From DTKY01 sp037440765 (GTDB taxonomy: Bacteria; Acidobacteriota; Terriglobia; Bryobacterales; Bryobacteraceae): DNA of 43,969 nt. A program made the position numbers and the translations under genes. Positions 25,198 through 32,406 of the stretch are shown here, piece after piece. Below the pieces are notes generated by a model. That model had not been told where the DNA came from. It saw only the letters and a list, made by a program, of their open reading frames with translations, and searched no databases. The first letter of the stretch is position 1; the number at the start of each line of letters is the position of its first letter. The stretch is taken from assembly GCA_037440765.1 (NCBI GenBank), contig JBBITL010000035.1, forward strand, positions 1 through 43,969, read 5' to 3'.

Positions 25198-25413
25198 TTA
25201 CTCAAGGTCTCCCTCGCTCAGGCGAAGCTGCTTGAGCATCTTGTGATAGGCGCGTTTATCGATTTCATCCTTCAGGTTCCGGACGGTGGTCATGTTCGAT
25301 CCGTGGTAGAGAAGCCCGTGGCTGCCCTTGCCGCGATGTGCGGCCCAGCGCACCTCCACGCCACGCTTCTTGCCCAGATCCCGAACGCGCCGGACGAACT
25401 CGCTGCCTCTCAC
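25198..25413 (-). CDS. hicA: HicA-type mRNA interferase toxin
   Basis: HicA cleaves mRNA when not bound by HicB. The 71-residue product from a GTG start reads VRGSEFVRRVRDLGKKRGVE and contains GKGSHGLLYHGSNMTTV with the catalytic His of the family in the GSHG motif. The GTG is preferred because HicA proteins begin with a xKGSEF-like motif; the frame is open much further up. Toxin-first order with hicB just behind is usual. A small inverted repeat lies 12 bases before the start. Confidence 0.88.
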   Translation of the reverse strand: MRGSEFVRRVRDLGKKRGVEVRWAAHRGKGSHGLLYHGSNMTTVRNLKDEIDKRAYHKMLKQLRLSEGDLE

Positions 25414-25425
25414 ACTCTCAGTATC

Positions 25426-25439
25426 GGACAAAAATGTCC
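25426..25439. promoter_or_regulatory. Candidate hicAB operator
   Basis: GGACA at 25426-25430 and TGTCC at 25435-25439 form a perfect five-base dyad around AAAA, centred about 20 bases before the hicA start. HicB-type antitoxins bind such palindromes to repress their own operon. The arms are short, so chance occurrence cannot be excluded. Confidence 0.45.
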
Positions 25440-25469
25440 TTCCGGCGACTGACGAGCGTGCAGGCCCGC

Positions 25470-26621
25470 CTACCGCACTCGCAGAAGCTTCTGGACATCC
25501 TGGCGGAGGGGGTCCAGGCATTTCGCAAAGAGCATCTGGTAGCTGTGGCAGAAGTAGTCGAGGTCCTCGAAGCGCCTGGCAGGAGCGTGGCGCAGCTTGG
25601 GGCAGCCCTGGCGGCAGACGGCGACATACGGGCAAGCCTCGCACTCGGGGCGGGGGAGGGTCTTGTTGATGGCGAAGGCGGCGCGGCGCCGGCTGCGGGC
25701 CAGCTCGGGCCAGGAGTCCAACATCACGTTGCCCAGCTTCCAGCCGGACTCCACGAAGAAGTCGCAGGGGAAGACGTCGCCGTTGTGCTCCACCACCACG
25801 TAGCTCGCGCAGGTCTCGTGCAACGCGCAGTTGCCGGGCTTCTGCCCGGCCAGCGCTTCGGCGATGTTGTCAAACAGGCGTATGCGGACCTTGCGGCGGT
25901 CGGGCCACCAGAGGTCGAAGGTGTCGCACAGGAACCTGCCGTACTGTTCCGGCGTGATGGTGAAGGGCCGGGCGGCGCCGGCGGGATCGAACTCGGCAAG
26001 CGGGATGTACTGTATGTGCTCGATCCCCAGACCGCGGAAGAAGCGGTACAGCTCCCCGGGCCGGGAGACGTTGGCCTGGCTCAGCACGCACAGGACGTTG
26101 AAGTCCACCTTGTGCCGCTGGAGAGTCTCCATCCCGGCCATCACACGCCGCCACGAGCCCTGGCCTCCGCGGTTGAGGCGATAGCGGTCGTGAGCCTCCT
26201 CGGGGCCGTCGATGGAGACGCCGGCCAGCCAGCGGTAGGCGCTGAACAGCTCGCACCAGCGGTCGTCTATCAGCACGGCGTTGGTCTGGATGGAGTTGGA
26301 CACGGACTGGCCGCCGCGGCCGAGCAGTTGCTGAAGCTTCACGAGCTTCTCGAAGAACTCCACTCCGGCGAGCATGGGTTCCCCGCCCTGGAAGGCGAAG
26401 GCGCTGGCCGGGTAGGAGTAGAAAAGATAGGAGTCGACGAGCCGCTCCAGGGTCTCGTCAGTCATCCGGCGCAGAGGCAGATCCCTGTAGGGATCCGCCT
26501 CGCGCTCCAGGTAGAAGCAATAGGCGCAGTCCAGATTGCAGAGCGCCGAGACGGGCTTGATCAGCAGCGAGTCTATGCGGGCGGGGCCCGCCAGCCCGGC
26601 CGGGGCGGCCGGCGGGCTCAC
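25470..26621 (-). CDS. Radical SAM/SPASM protein, anaerobic sulfatase maturase type
   Basis: The 383-residue product has the radical SAM cluster motif CNLDCAYC (Cys28, Cys32, Cys35), FAFQGGEPML, SIQTNAVLID and VSIDGPEEAHDRYR, all typical of enzymes that oxidise Cys or Ser to formylglycine in sulfatases. The C-terminal SPASM region holds two auxiliary clusters, including CEACPYVAVCRQGCPKLRH. It starts at a GTG overlapping the stop of the DUF362 gene by four bases. No sulfatase is encoded in the window, so its target lies elsewhere or is a different protein. Confidence 0.88.
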   Translation of the reverse strand: MSPPAAPAGLAGPARIDSLLIKPVSALCNLDCAYCFYLEREADPYRDLPLRRMTDETLERLVDSYLFYSYPASAFAFQGGEPMLAGVEFFEKLVKLQQLLGRGGQSVSNSIQTNAVLIDDRWCELFSAYRWLAGVSIDGPEEAHDRYRLNRGGQGSWRRVMAGMETLQRHKVDFNVLCVLSQANVSRPGELYRFFRGLGIEHIQYIPLAEFDPAGAARPFTITPEQYGRFLCDTFDLWWPDRRKVRIRLFDNIAEALAGQKPGNCALHETCASYVVVEHNGDVFPCDFFVESGWKLGNVMLDSWPELARSRRRAAFAINKTLPRPECEACPYVAVCRQGCPKLRHAPARRFEDLDYFCHSYQMLFAKCLDPLRQDVQKLLRVR

Positions 26622-27799
26622 GCGAATTCAGGGTGTTCGAAGATCGGGCGCCGCCAGCCAAGGTTCGGGGGCATCTCCTGCATCGGCCCCTGCCACAGCA
26701 ACTGGCGCTCGATATCGGCGTGCATGCGATACTTGCGCTGAACGTCGGCGAGCCTGGCGTTGCCGCGGATGTCGATCTTGGCCAGATCCCACTGCCCGAG
26801 GCCGACTTCGCCGGAGAACTTAAGCCAGCCAAGCCAGTTGGCGTCCACGCCCATCAGCTCGGCGCCCACCCGGTCGGCGGCGAAGTAGTCGGTGGAGGCG
26901 AGGCAGACGCGGTGCGGCACCGGAGTCCCGCTGGCCGGACCGTTGCCCTCCATGCCCTCGAAGCCGTCGATGATGGTGGCGCCCCAGTTGGTGGATAGCT
27001 TCTGCGCGGTCAGGAAGAAATTGTAGTTGCTCTGCCGGATTCCGGCATGGTAGCGGCGCTTGTCGTTCCAGCGGACAGTGGCCTTGGGGGGCTGGTGCAG
27101 AGGAGCGCCCACGACCATGTTCTTCACGGCGAGCGTGACGATGGCCACATTGTGAGTCTTGATGATCGCCGCGCCCATCACGAAGGCGTCCGGGTCCAGC
27201 AGGCGCGCCGCCAGACGAACCGGCACGACGTGGATGTTGTAGTCGATCAGCGGCTGAAGGACGTATTTCTCCTCCGCGTTGAAATCCAGGAGGCTGACTC
27301 GCTGCTTCTTGAACTCGGACACAAGCGCCGGGTACTTGAAGTTCTCGAAACCCGTCATGGTATCGCCGGCCGAGGACTCCCCGATGATGACCGGGCCCTT
27401 GAAGCGGGGCGCCAGGTAGTCCAGGATGCCGCGGATTGCGTCGGCGTGCGTGGCGCCGAGCTGGTTGGTGGTGGTGACGTTGTTGGGCTTAATTATGACG
27501 TACTTTTTGTTCCTCATCCGGGGCTTGATCTGGTCGTCGATGGCCATGAGCGATTCGTAGGCCATCTTGCGCCGGTCCTCACCCTGAACCAGAGAGACAA
27601 CCGACCGGCTGGCGAGGCCGGGAAAAGGATCGGGATGAGGAGTAACCCCGCCCTGGGGTTTCTTGGGCGCCGCCGGCTTGGGGGCGTCCGCCGCAGGCTG
27701 CTGTTGCGCCGCCCCCACGGTGGCGGTCAGCGCGGCGCTGGCGGCGACTCCTGCCAGGTGAAACAGGTTGCGACGGGAGTAATGCGAGGACATCTTCAA
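26618..27799 (-). CDS. Tat-exported DUF362 domain protein
   Basis: The 393-residue product starts with a twin-arginine-type signal (HYSRRNLFHLAGVAASAALT, residues 6-25) and a Pro/Ala-rich linker, followed by a DUF362 domain: KKYVIIKPNNVTTTNQLGAT, PVIIGESSAGDTMTGFENF, IIKTHNVAIVTLAVKNMVVG. DUF362 proteins often carry Fe-S clusters, but no Cys motif is seen here, so the function is unknown. AGGAGGG lies eight bases before the ATG. It is translationally coupled to the radical SAM gene behind it, which suggests a shared pathway. Confidence 0.85.
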   Translation of the reverse strand: MKMSSHYSRRNLFHLAGVAASAALTATVGAAQQQPAADAPKPAAPKKPQGGVTPHPDPFPGLASRSVVSLVQGEDRRKMAYESLMAIDDQIKPRMRNKKYVIIKPNNVTTTNQLGATHADAIRGILDYLAPRFKGPVIIGESSAGDTMTGFENFKYPALVSEFKKQRVSLLDFNAEEKYVLQPLIDYNIHVVPVRLAARLLDPDAFVMGAAIIKTHNVAIVTLAVKNMVVGAPLHQPPKATVRWNDKRRYHAGIRQSNYNFFLTAQKLSTNWGATIIDGFEGMEGNGPASGTPVPHRVCLASTDYFAADRVGAELMGVDANWLGWLKFSGEVGLGQWDLAKIDIRGNARLADVQRKYRMHADIERQLLWQGPMQEMPPNLGWRRPIFEHPEFA

Positions 27800-27845
27800 G
27801 ACCCTCCTATGAGACGCAATGCCTTCAACGACGAGTATGGCCGCC

Positions 27846-27863
27846 GCGCGGAGGCCGTGTCAA
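27846..27863 (-). promoter_or_regulatory. Possible promoter of the DUF362-radical SAM operon
   Basis: A perfect TTGACA stands on the minus strand at 27863-27858. A CATACT (four of six) follows after 18 bases, at about 27839-27834, just outside the interval given. Only the -35 element is convincing. Confidence 0.35.
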
Positions 27864-27910
27864 TATACTCATGTAAACAAAGCTTCACCTGTGGCTGCTG
27901 GCGGTTCAGC

Positions 27911-27916
27911 TATAAT
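27911..27916 (+). promoter_or_regulatory. -10 element of the exported methyltransferase gene
   Basis: A perfect TATAAT lies 28 bases before the GTG start, with GGAGGA at 27935-27940 in between. No good -35 hexamer is visible at 16-18 bases upstream. Confidence 0.55.
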
Positions 27917-27944
27917 GTCAATCACTTGATCCCCGGAGGAACAC

Positions 27945-28514
27945 GTGAGACGGACAACTACAGTTATTTTAGGTTTGCTGCTGGTCCTGGGCCTTCTGCC
28001 GGCCGTTTCGAGCGCGCAGGGAACTGGCGCCCTGCGGTCGCCGGACGTGATTTTCGTGCCAACGCCGCAAGAGGTGGTGGACGCCATGCTGAAGCTGGCC
28101 GAGGTGCGGAAGGGCGATGTGGTGTACGACCTGGGCTGCGGCGACGGCGGCATTGTGGTGACAGCGGCGAAGACCTACGGCGTGCGCGCAGTGGGGATAG
28201 ACATCAACCCCGAGCGCATCGCGGAGGCCAAGGAGAACGTCGCCAAGAACGGGGTGGGCAAGCTGGTCGAGCTCCGCACCGCGGACCTGTTCGAGGCGGA
28301 CATCAAGGAAGCCAGCGTGGTGACGCTCTATCTGCTGACATCGCTCAACATCAAGCTGCGGCCGAAGCTGTTGCGCGAGCTGAGGCCGGGTACCCGCATC
28401 GTGTCGCACAGCTTCGACATGGGGGACTGGAAGCCGGAAAAGACTGAGAACATCGACGGTCGCACCATCTACCTGTGGCGAGTGCCGGCCAACGCCGCCG
28501 CGCAGGCCAGATAG
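27945..28514 (+). CDS. SAM-dependent methyltransferase with N-terminal signal peptide
   Basis: The 189-residue product begins with a clear Sec-type signal (RRTTTVILGLLLVLGLLPAV, then SSAQG) and continues as a class I methyltransferase: VVYDLGCGDGGIVVTAA (SAM motif I), AVGIDINPERIAEAKENV, and VVTLYLLTSLNIKLRPKLL. A SAM enzyme outside the cytoplasm is unexpected because SAM is not known to be supplied there; it may stay as an inner-membrane protein with the domain in an unusual compartment, or the hydrophobic end may be an anchor. The GTG start is supported by GGAGGA four bases upstream. A strong hairpin follows the gene. Confidence 0.85.
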   Translation: MRRTTTVILGLLLVLGLLPAVSSAQGTGALRSPDVIFVPTPQEVVDAMLKLAEVRKGDVVYDLGCGDGGIVVTAAKTYGVRAVGIDINPERIAEAKENVAKNGVGKLVELRTADLFEADIKEASVVTLYLLTSLNIKLRPKLLRELRPGTRIVSHSFDMGDWKPEKTENIDGRTIYLWRVPANAAAQAR

Positions 28515-28544
28515 TCCAGCCTCAACAGGCCCCTTCGCAGATCA

Positions 28545-28569
28545 GGCAGCCGGGCTGCACCCGGCTGCC
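28545..28569 (+). terminator. Strong hairpin after the methyltransferase gene
   Basis: GGCAGCCGGG (28545-28554) and CCCGGCTGCC (28560-28569) are perfect ten-base arms around a five-base loop. The T run behind it is weak (GAAAGTTT), so it may be an imperfect intrinsic terminator or an mRNA-protecting hairpin. Confidence 0.65.
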
Positions 28570-28603
28570 AGAAAGTTTACATCGCTGCCGGAGCCCTCTG
28601 CAA

Positions 28604-28609
28604 TATACT
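28604..28609 (+). promoter_or_regulatory. -10 element ahead of the aldo/keto reductase operon
   Basis: TATACT (five of six) lies 52 bases before the ATG at 28662. The -35 region shows no clear match. Confidence 0.45.
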
Positions 28610-28661
28610 GACGATGGCGCGTTCAGCAACCGATAGTGCTTTTTCTCAAAGGGGGCAATCC

Positions 28662-29828
28662 ATGAATGGCAACTCCAGAAGGCGTTTTATCGCAGCCGGG
28701 CTCGGGCTTCCCGCGGCCGGCGCGGCAGCCATGCGCACACTCAACCCGGCCCTGGCCGGTCCGGCCGCCACGTTGCAGTCCGGCGGCGGATTCACGTATC
28801 GCACGCTGGGCAAAACGGGCCTGAAGGTCACCAGCGTGGGCTTCGGGTGCATGATCACGTCGGACGCCAGCGTGGTTGAACGGGCGGCGGACATCGGCAT
28901 CACCTACTTCGACACCGCCCGCGGCTACCAGCAGGGCAACAACGAGAGGATGGTCGGCGGGGCGCTCAGGAAGCACCGCAAGAACCTGGTCCTTTCGAGC
29001 AAGACCCAGGCGAAGGACCGCAAGACCGCCCTGGAGCACCTCGACACCAGCCTGAAGGAACTGGGGACCGACTACCTGGACATCTGGTACCTGCACGCCC
29101 GCAGCGGCATGGACCAGGTGACCGACGAACTGATGGACGCGCAGCAGAGCGCCAGGCAGCAGGGCAAGATCCGTTTCGCGGGCGTGAGCACGCACCAGAA
29201 CCAGGCGACGTTCATCCCGGAGCTGGTGAAGACCGGCAGGATCGACGTCATCCTGGTGGCCTACAACTTCGCCATGGAGCCGGAGATCGGCGCGGCCATT
29301 GAGGCCGCCGCCAGGGCCGGGGCCGGCATCGTGGGCATGAAGGTGATGGCGGGAGGGTTCCGCCGCGCGCAGCCGGGCGACAAGAACGCCGAGATCCTGA
29401 AGCGGCCCGGGGCCATGCTGGCGGCGCTGAAGTGGGCGCTCGCCGTACCGGGTGTTGCTACCACGATCCCCAGCATCACGGACATGGACCAACTGGACGA
29501 AAACCTGAAGGCCATGACGGAGCCGCTGACCCCGGCCGACAGGAAGCTGCTGGCCGCGCAACTGGACTACATACGTCCGCTCTACTGCCGGACGTGCGGC
29601 GCCTGCGAAGGCAAGTGCCCGCAGGGTCTGCCCGTGGCGGACATGCTCCGGTATCTGACGTACTCGGACGGCTACGGACAGTTTGCGCTGGGACGGGAGC
29701 ACTTCAAGCAGTTGCCGGAAGATCTCCAGTCGGTGCGCTGCCGCGACTGCGAAGGCTGTACAATCGAATGTCCGCACGGAGTCAGCGTCGCATCCAGGCT
29801 CACGCGGGCGCAGGAGGTTTTTGCTTGA
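28662..29828 (+). CDS. Tat-exported aldo/keto reductase with C-terminal 4Fe-4S domain, copy 1
   Basis: The 388-residue product has a twin-arginine signal (NSRRRFIAAGLGLPAAGAAA), an AKR barrel with the catalytic residues in YFDTARGY (Asp, Tyr), SSKTQ (Lys) and WYLHARS (His), and a C-terminal ferredoxin-like part with two CxxCxxCxxxCP motifs (CRTCGACEGKCP and CRDCEGCTIECP). It would be folded with its clusters in the cytoplasm and exported. The ATG at 28662 follows AAAGGGGG; an ATG 16 codons earlier is possible but places the Tat motif deep. The next gene is a paralogue whose start overlaps this stop. Confidence 0.9.
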   Translation: MNGNSRRRFIAAGLGLPAAGAAAMRTLNPALAGPAATLQSGGGFTYRTLGKTGLKVTSVGFGCMITSDASVVERAADIGITYFDTARGYQQGNNERMVGGALRKHRKNLVLSSKTQAKDRKTALEHLDTSLKELGTDYLDIWYLHARSGMDQVTDELMDAQQSARQQGKIRFAGVSTHQNQATFIPELVKTGRIDVILVAYNFAMEPEIGAAIEAAARAGAGIVGMKVMAGGFRRAQPGDKNAEILKRPGAMLAALKWALAVPGVATTIPSITDMDQLDENLKAMTEPLTPADRKLLAAQLDYIRPLYCRTCGACEGKCPQGLPVADMLRYLTYSDGYGQFALGREHFKQLPEDLQSVRCRDCEGCTIECPHGVSVASRLTRAQEVFA

Positions 29829-30994
29829 ACTCATCATCCCGTCGCAGTTTTCTCGGGGCCGGGCTTGCGTGGCCGGCCCTTTCCTCCGTTAGAACCGATA
29901 GCGCGGCTCCCCCGGAGCCGGCCAGCCTTCAGACGCAGCCCAGGCTGGTGTACGGCAATTTGGGAAAAAGCGGCCTGAAAGTCACGCGCATGGCCTTCGG
30001 CTGCATGACCACCTCGGACCCCAGCGTGATCGAGCGGGCCGCCGACATCGGCATCAACTTCTTCGATTCGGCCCGCGTCTACCAGGGCGGCAACAACGAG
30101 CGCATGGTCGGCGCCGCGCTCAGGAAATACCGCGACAGGGTCTACATCGCGAGCAAAACCCTGGCCAAGACCGGCCAGCAGGCCATGGCGGACCTGGAAA
30201 CCAGCCTGAAGGAGCTACAGACCGACCGCCTCGACGTCTGGTACCTGCACAGCCGGAGCACGCCCGACTCGGTGACCGGCGATCTGCTCCAGGCGCAGTT
30301 GGACGCCAAGAAGCAGGGCAAGATCCGGCTGGCCGGAGTGAGTTTTCACGGCGGGCACGCCGAAGTCATGCCCGCGTTCCAGAAGCTGAACCACTTCGAC
30401 GTCTTCCTCATCAGTTACAACTACGCGATGGGGCACACGATCGACCCGCTGATCGAGCAGGCCCGCAAGGCCGGCATCGGCATCGTGGCCATGAAGGGGC
30501 TGGCCGGAGGGGTGAAGCCCACGGTGCGGTCTTACGTGATTCCGCCCGAGAAGCTTAACCTGCTCAACCAGGAAGGGGCGCCGGTGGCCGCTCTGAAATG
30601 GGTGCTGAACAACAGGAACGTCGACACCATCATCCCCAGCATCGTGGATATGGACCAGCTTGACCAGAACATCCAGGCGATGTCGTCTCCCTTCGGCGAG
30701 CGGGACGCCAGGCTGCTGGCGGCGCGGCTGGAACAGATCAAGCCCTGGTACTGCCGCATGTGCGGCGCCTGCGAAGGCCAGTGCCCCAAGGGCCTGCCGG
30801 TGGCCGACATGCTGCGATTCACCATGTACGCCGACAGTTACGGACAGTTCCCGCTGGGCCGGGACAACTACCGGGCGCTGCCGGAGCAGATCACGACGGT
30901 GCGTTGCGCCGACTGCGCCTCCTGCCCGGTAAAATGTCCCAATGGCGTGCAGGTTTCAGCGCGCCTGACTCGCGCCCAGGAGTTGTTCGGATGA
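29825..30994 (+). CDS. Tat-exported aldo/keto reductase with C-terminal 4Fe-4S domain, copy 2
   Basis: Paralogue of the preceding gene with the same design over 389 residues: Tat signal (SSSRRSFLGAGLAWPALSSV), AKR residues in FFDSARVY, ASKTL and WYLHSRS, and two CxxCxxCxxxCP motifs (CRMCGACEGQCP, CADCASCPVKCP). The TTG start overlaps the previous stop (TTGA) and has AGGAGG seven bases upstream, which decides the start. The pair looks like an old tandem duplication; the sequences are clearly related but well diverged. The electron acceptor and substrate are unknown. Confidence 0.88.
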   Translation: MNSSSRRSFLGAGLAWPALSSVRTDSAAPPEPASLQTQPRLVYGNLGKSGLKVTRMAFGCMTTSDPSVIERAADIGINFFDSARVYQGGNNERMVGAALRKYRDRVYIASKTLAKTGQQAMADLETSLKELQTDRLDVWYLHSRSTPDSVTGDLLQAQLDAKKQGKIRLAGVSFHGGHAEVMPAFQKLNHFDVFLISYNYAMGHTIDPLIEQARKAGIGIVAMKGLAGGVKPTVRSYVIPPEKLNLLNQEGAPVAALKWVLNNRNVDTIIPSIVDMDQLDQNIQAMSSPFGERDARLLAARLEQIKPWYCRMCGACEGQCPKGLPVADMLRFTMYADSYGQFPLGRDNYRALPEQITTVRCADCASCPVKCPNGVQVSARLTRAQELFG

Positions 30995-31833
30995 ACCGTC
31001 TGAAAGCGTCTGTCGTTTTCGCCATCCTGGCCGCGGTTGCCGCCGCGGCCCAGGCCCCCGCCCCGGACTGCAAGCTGGTGCCGGGGTGGAGCCAGCAGGG
31101 AGAACTGCGCGGGTTTGTCGCCGACAACCTTTTTGAGTACATGGACGGCAACGCGGAAGGCTACGTCATCTACGACTTCGTCAGCATGGCGGGCGTCAAC
31201 TGCGTCGCCGGCGGCGTCACGCTGACTTTCGACGTGTCCGAGATGGCCAGTCCGGAGGCGGCCTACGGCATCTTCCAGTCGAACCGCGATCCGGGCCGCC
31301 CCGTCGAGAAGCTGGGCACAATCGCCCAGATCCAGCCGCGGCGCGGCGTGTTCGTGAAGGATAAGTACTACGTCGAACTGGCGGCCAATCCGGAAGGGGA
31401 TCACACCAAGGTCATTCTGGCCTTCCTGTCCGCCATGGAGAAGCGCATTCCCGGCTCCGCGGGGCTCCCGGCGCTGCTGACCTGGTTCCCGCCGGAGAAA
31501 CTGGACGAGGCGACGCTCCGCATGGTTCCGCAGAGCGTGCTGGGGCTTTCGCTACTGCGGCGCGGCTACCTTGGCCAGTACGAGTACGGCAAGGGCTTCA
31601 TCGTGACGGAGGACTCGCCGGAGGCGGCCGCCGCGGTCCTTAAGAAGGCCATGGCGCGGTTCAAGGAGACACAGCCGGCTAAGGTGGGCGACGAAGCCTT
31701 CCAATTCACCGACAGGTACCTGGGGCGGCTGTGCTTCTTCCGCAAAGGCCGCTACGTGGGCGGGTTCGCCAACGTGACCGAGCCCACCGACCCGGTGGAA
31801 GCGGCCCGGGCGCTGGCGTCAAGGATCCCGTGA
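30991..31833 (+). CDS. Exported DUF6599-like protein
   Basis: The 280-residue product has a signal peptide (RLKASVVFAILAAVAAAAQA) and a domain with LFEYMDGNAEGYVIYDFVSM, FDVSEMASPEAAYGIFQSNR and RRGVFVKDKYYVELAA, a pattern I associate with the acidobacterial DUF6599 family, whose function is unknown. Its ATG overlaps the stop of the second reductase by four bases, so the three genes form one coupled operon and the protein may be a periplasmic partner of the reductases. The end overlaps folK by 15 bases on the other strand. Confidence 0.78.
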   Translation: MNRLKASVVFAILAAVAAAAQAPAPDCKLVPGWSQQGELRGFVADNLFEYMDGNAEGYVIYDFVSMAGVNCVAGGVTLTFDVSEMASPEAAYGIFQSNRDPGRPVEKLGTIAQIQPRRGVFVKDKYYVELAANPEGDHTKVILAFLSAMEKRIPGSAGLPALLTWFPPEKLDEATLRMVPQSVLGLSLLRRGYLGQYEYGKGFIVTEDSPEAAAAVLKKAMARFKETQPAKVGDEAFQFTDRYLGRLCFFRKGRYVGGFANVTEPTDPVEAARALASRIP

Positions 31834-32316
31834 CTCGAAGGCCACCCGGCGGGCCACCTGGCCGCGGGTGGCCTGGAGCAGCTCGCTGATTGTGCTGCGC
31901 AGCACCGGGTGCCGGAGGCCGGGCGCCAGTTCGGCCAGGGGCTCGAGCACGAAGCGGCGCCCGGCCATGCGCGGGTGAGGGACCGTGAGCGCCGGAGTAC
32001 GGATCACCGCGTCCCCGTAAAGCACGATGTCGATATCGATGGCGCGGGGGCCCTTGGGGGCCGCCCGCTTCCGGCCCAGCTCCCTTTCGACTTTCTGCGT
32101 CCGGGACAGCAGTTGCCTGGGGAACAGGTCCGTCTCTATCTGGGCCGCCAGGTTCAGGAACCAGGGCTGGTCCCGCAGATCCAAAGGTTCGGTCTCGTAG
32201 ACCGAGGAGACCCGCACGAGGCGCAGATCGGGCGCCTCAAGCAGGCGCAGGGCTTCGGTCAGCGTGGCTTCCCGGTTGCCCACGTTGGAGCCGAGCGACA
32301 GGTAAGCGACTTTCAC
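31819..32316 (-). CDS. folK: 2-amino-4-hydroxy-6-hydroxymethyldihydropteridine pyrophosphokinase FolK
   Basis: Transfers pyrophosphate from ATP to the pterin in folate synthesis. The 165-residue product from the GTG at 32316 begins VKVAYLSLGSNVGNREATL and has the family signatures PWFLNLAAQIET, KGPRAIDIDIVLYGD and VPHPRMAGRRFVLEPLAELA. A TTG two codons earlier or a more distant ATG is open, but HPPK proteins start just before the LSLGSN motif. It lies downstream of ruvA-ruvB with a long palindrome in the gap. Confidence 0.94.
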   Translation of the reverse strand: MKVAYLSLGSNVGNREATLTEALRLLEAPDLRLVRVSSVYETEPLDLRDQPWFLNLAAQIETDLFPRQLLSRTQKVERELGRKRAAPKGPRAIDIDIVLYGDAVIRTPALTVPHPRMAGRRFVLEPLAELAPGLRHPVLRSTISELLQATRGQVARRVAFESRDP

Positions 32317-32326
32317 ATTCAAATCA

Positions 32327-32400
32327 ACCACAAAGGCACGAAGACACAAAGAACTCACTGCATAGAGTCTGTTCCCTTTGTGCCTTCGTGTCCTGGTGGT
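32327..32400. repeat. Inverted repeat between ruvB and folK
   Basis: Arms at 32327-32351 and 32376-32400 pair at 21 of 25 positions around a 24-base loop. The left arm contains AAAGGCACGAAGACACAAAG and the right arm CTTTGTGCCTTCGTGTC. A repeat of this sequence type is known from many unrelated genomes, from general knowledge. Its AT-richness contrasts with the genes on either side. It may end or stabilise the ruvAB message. Confidence 0.8.
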
Positions 32401-32406
32401 CCATCT

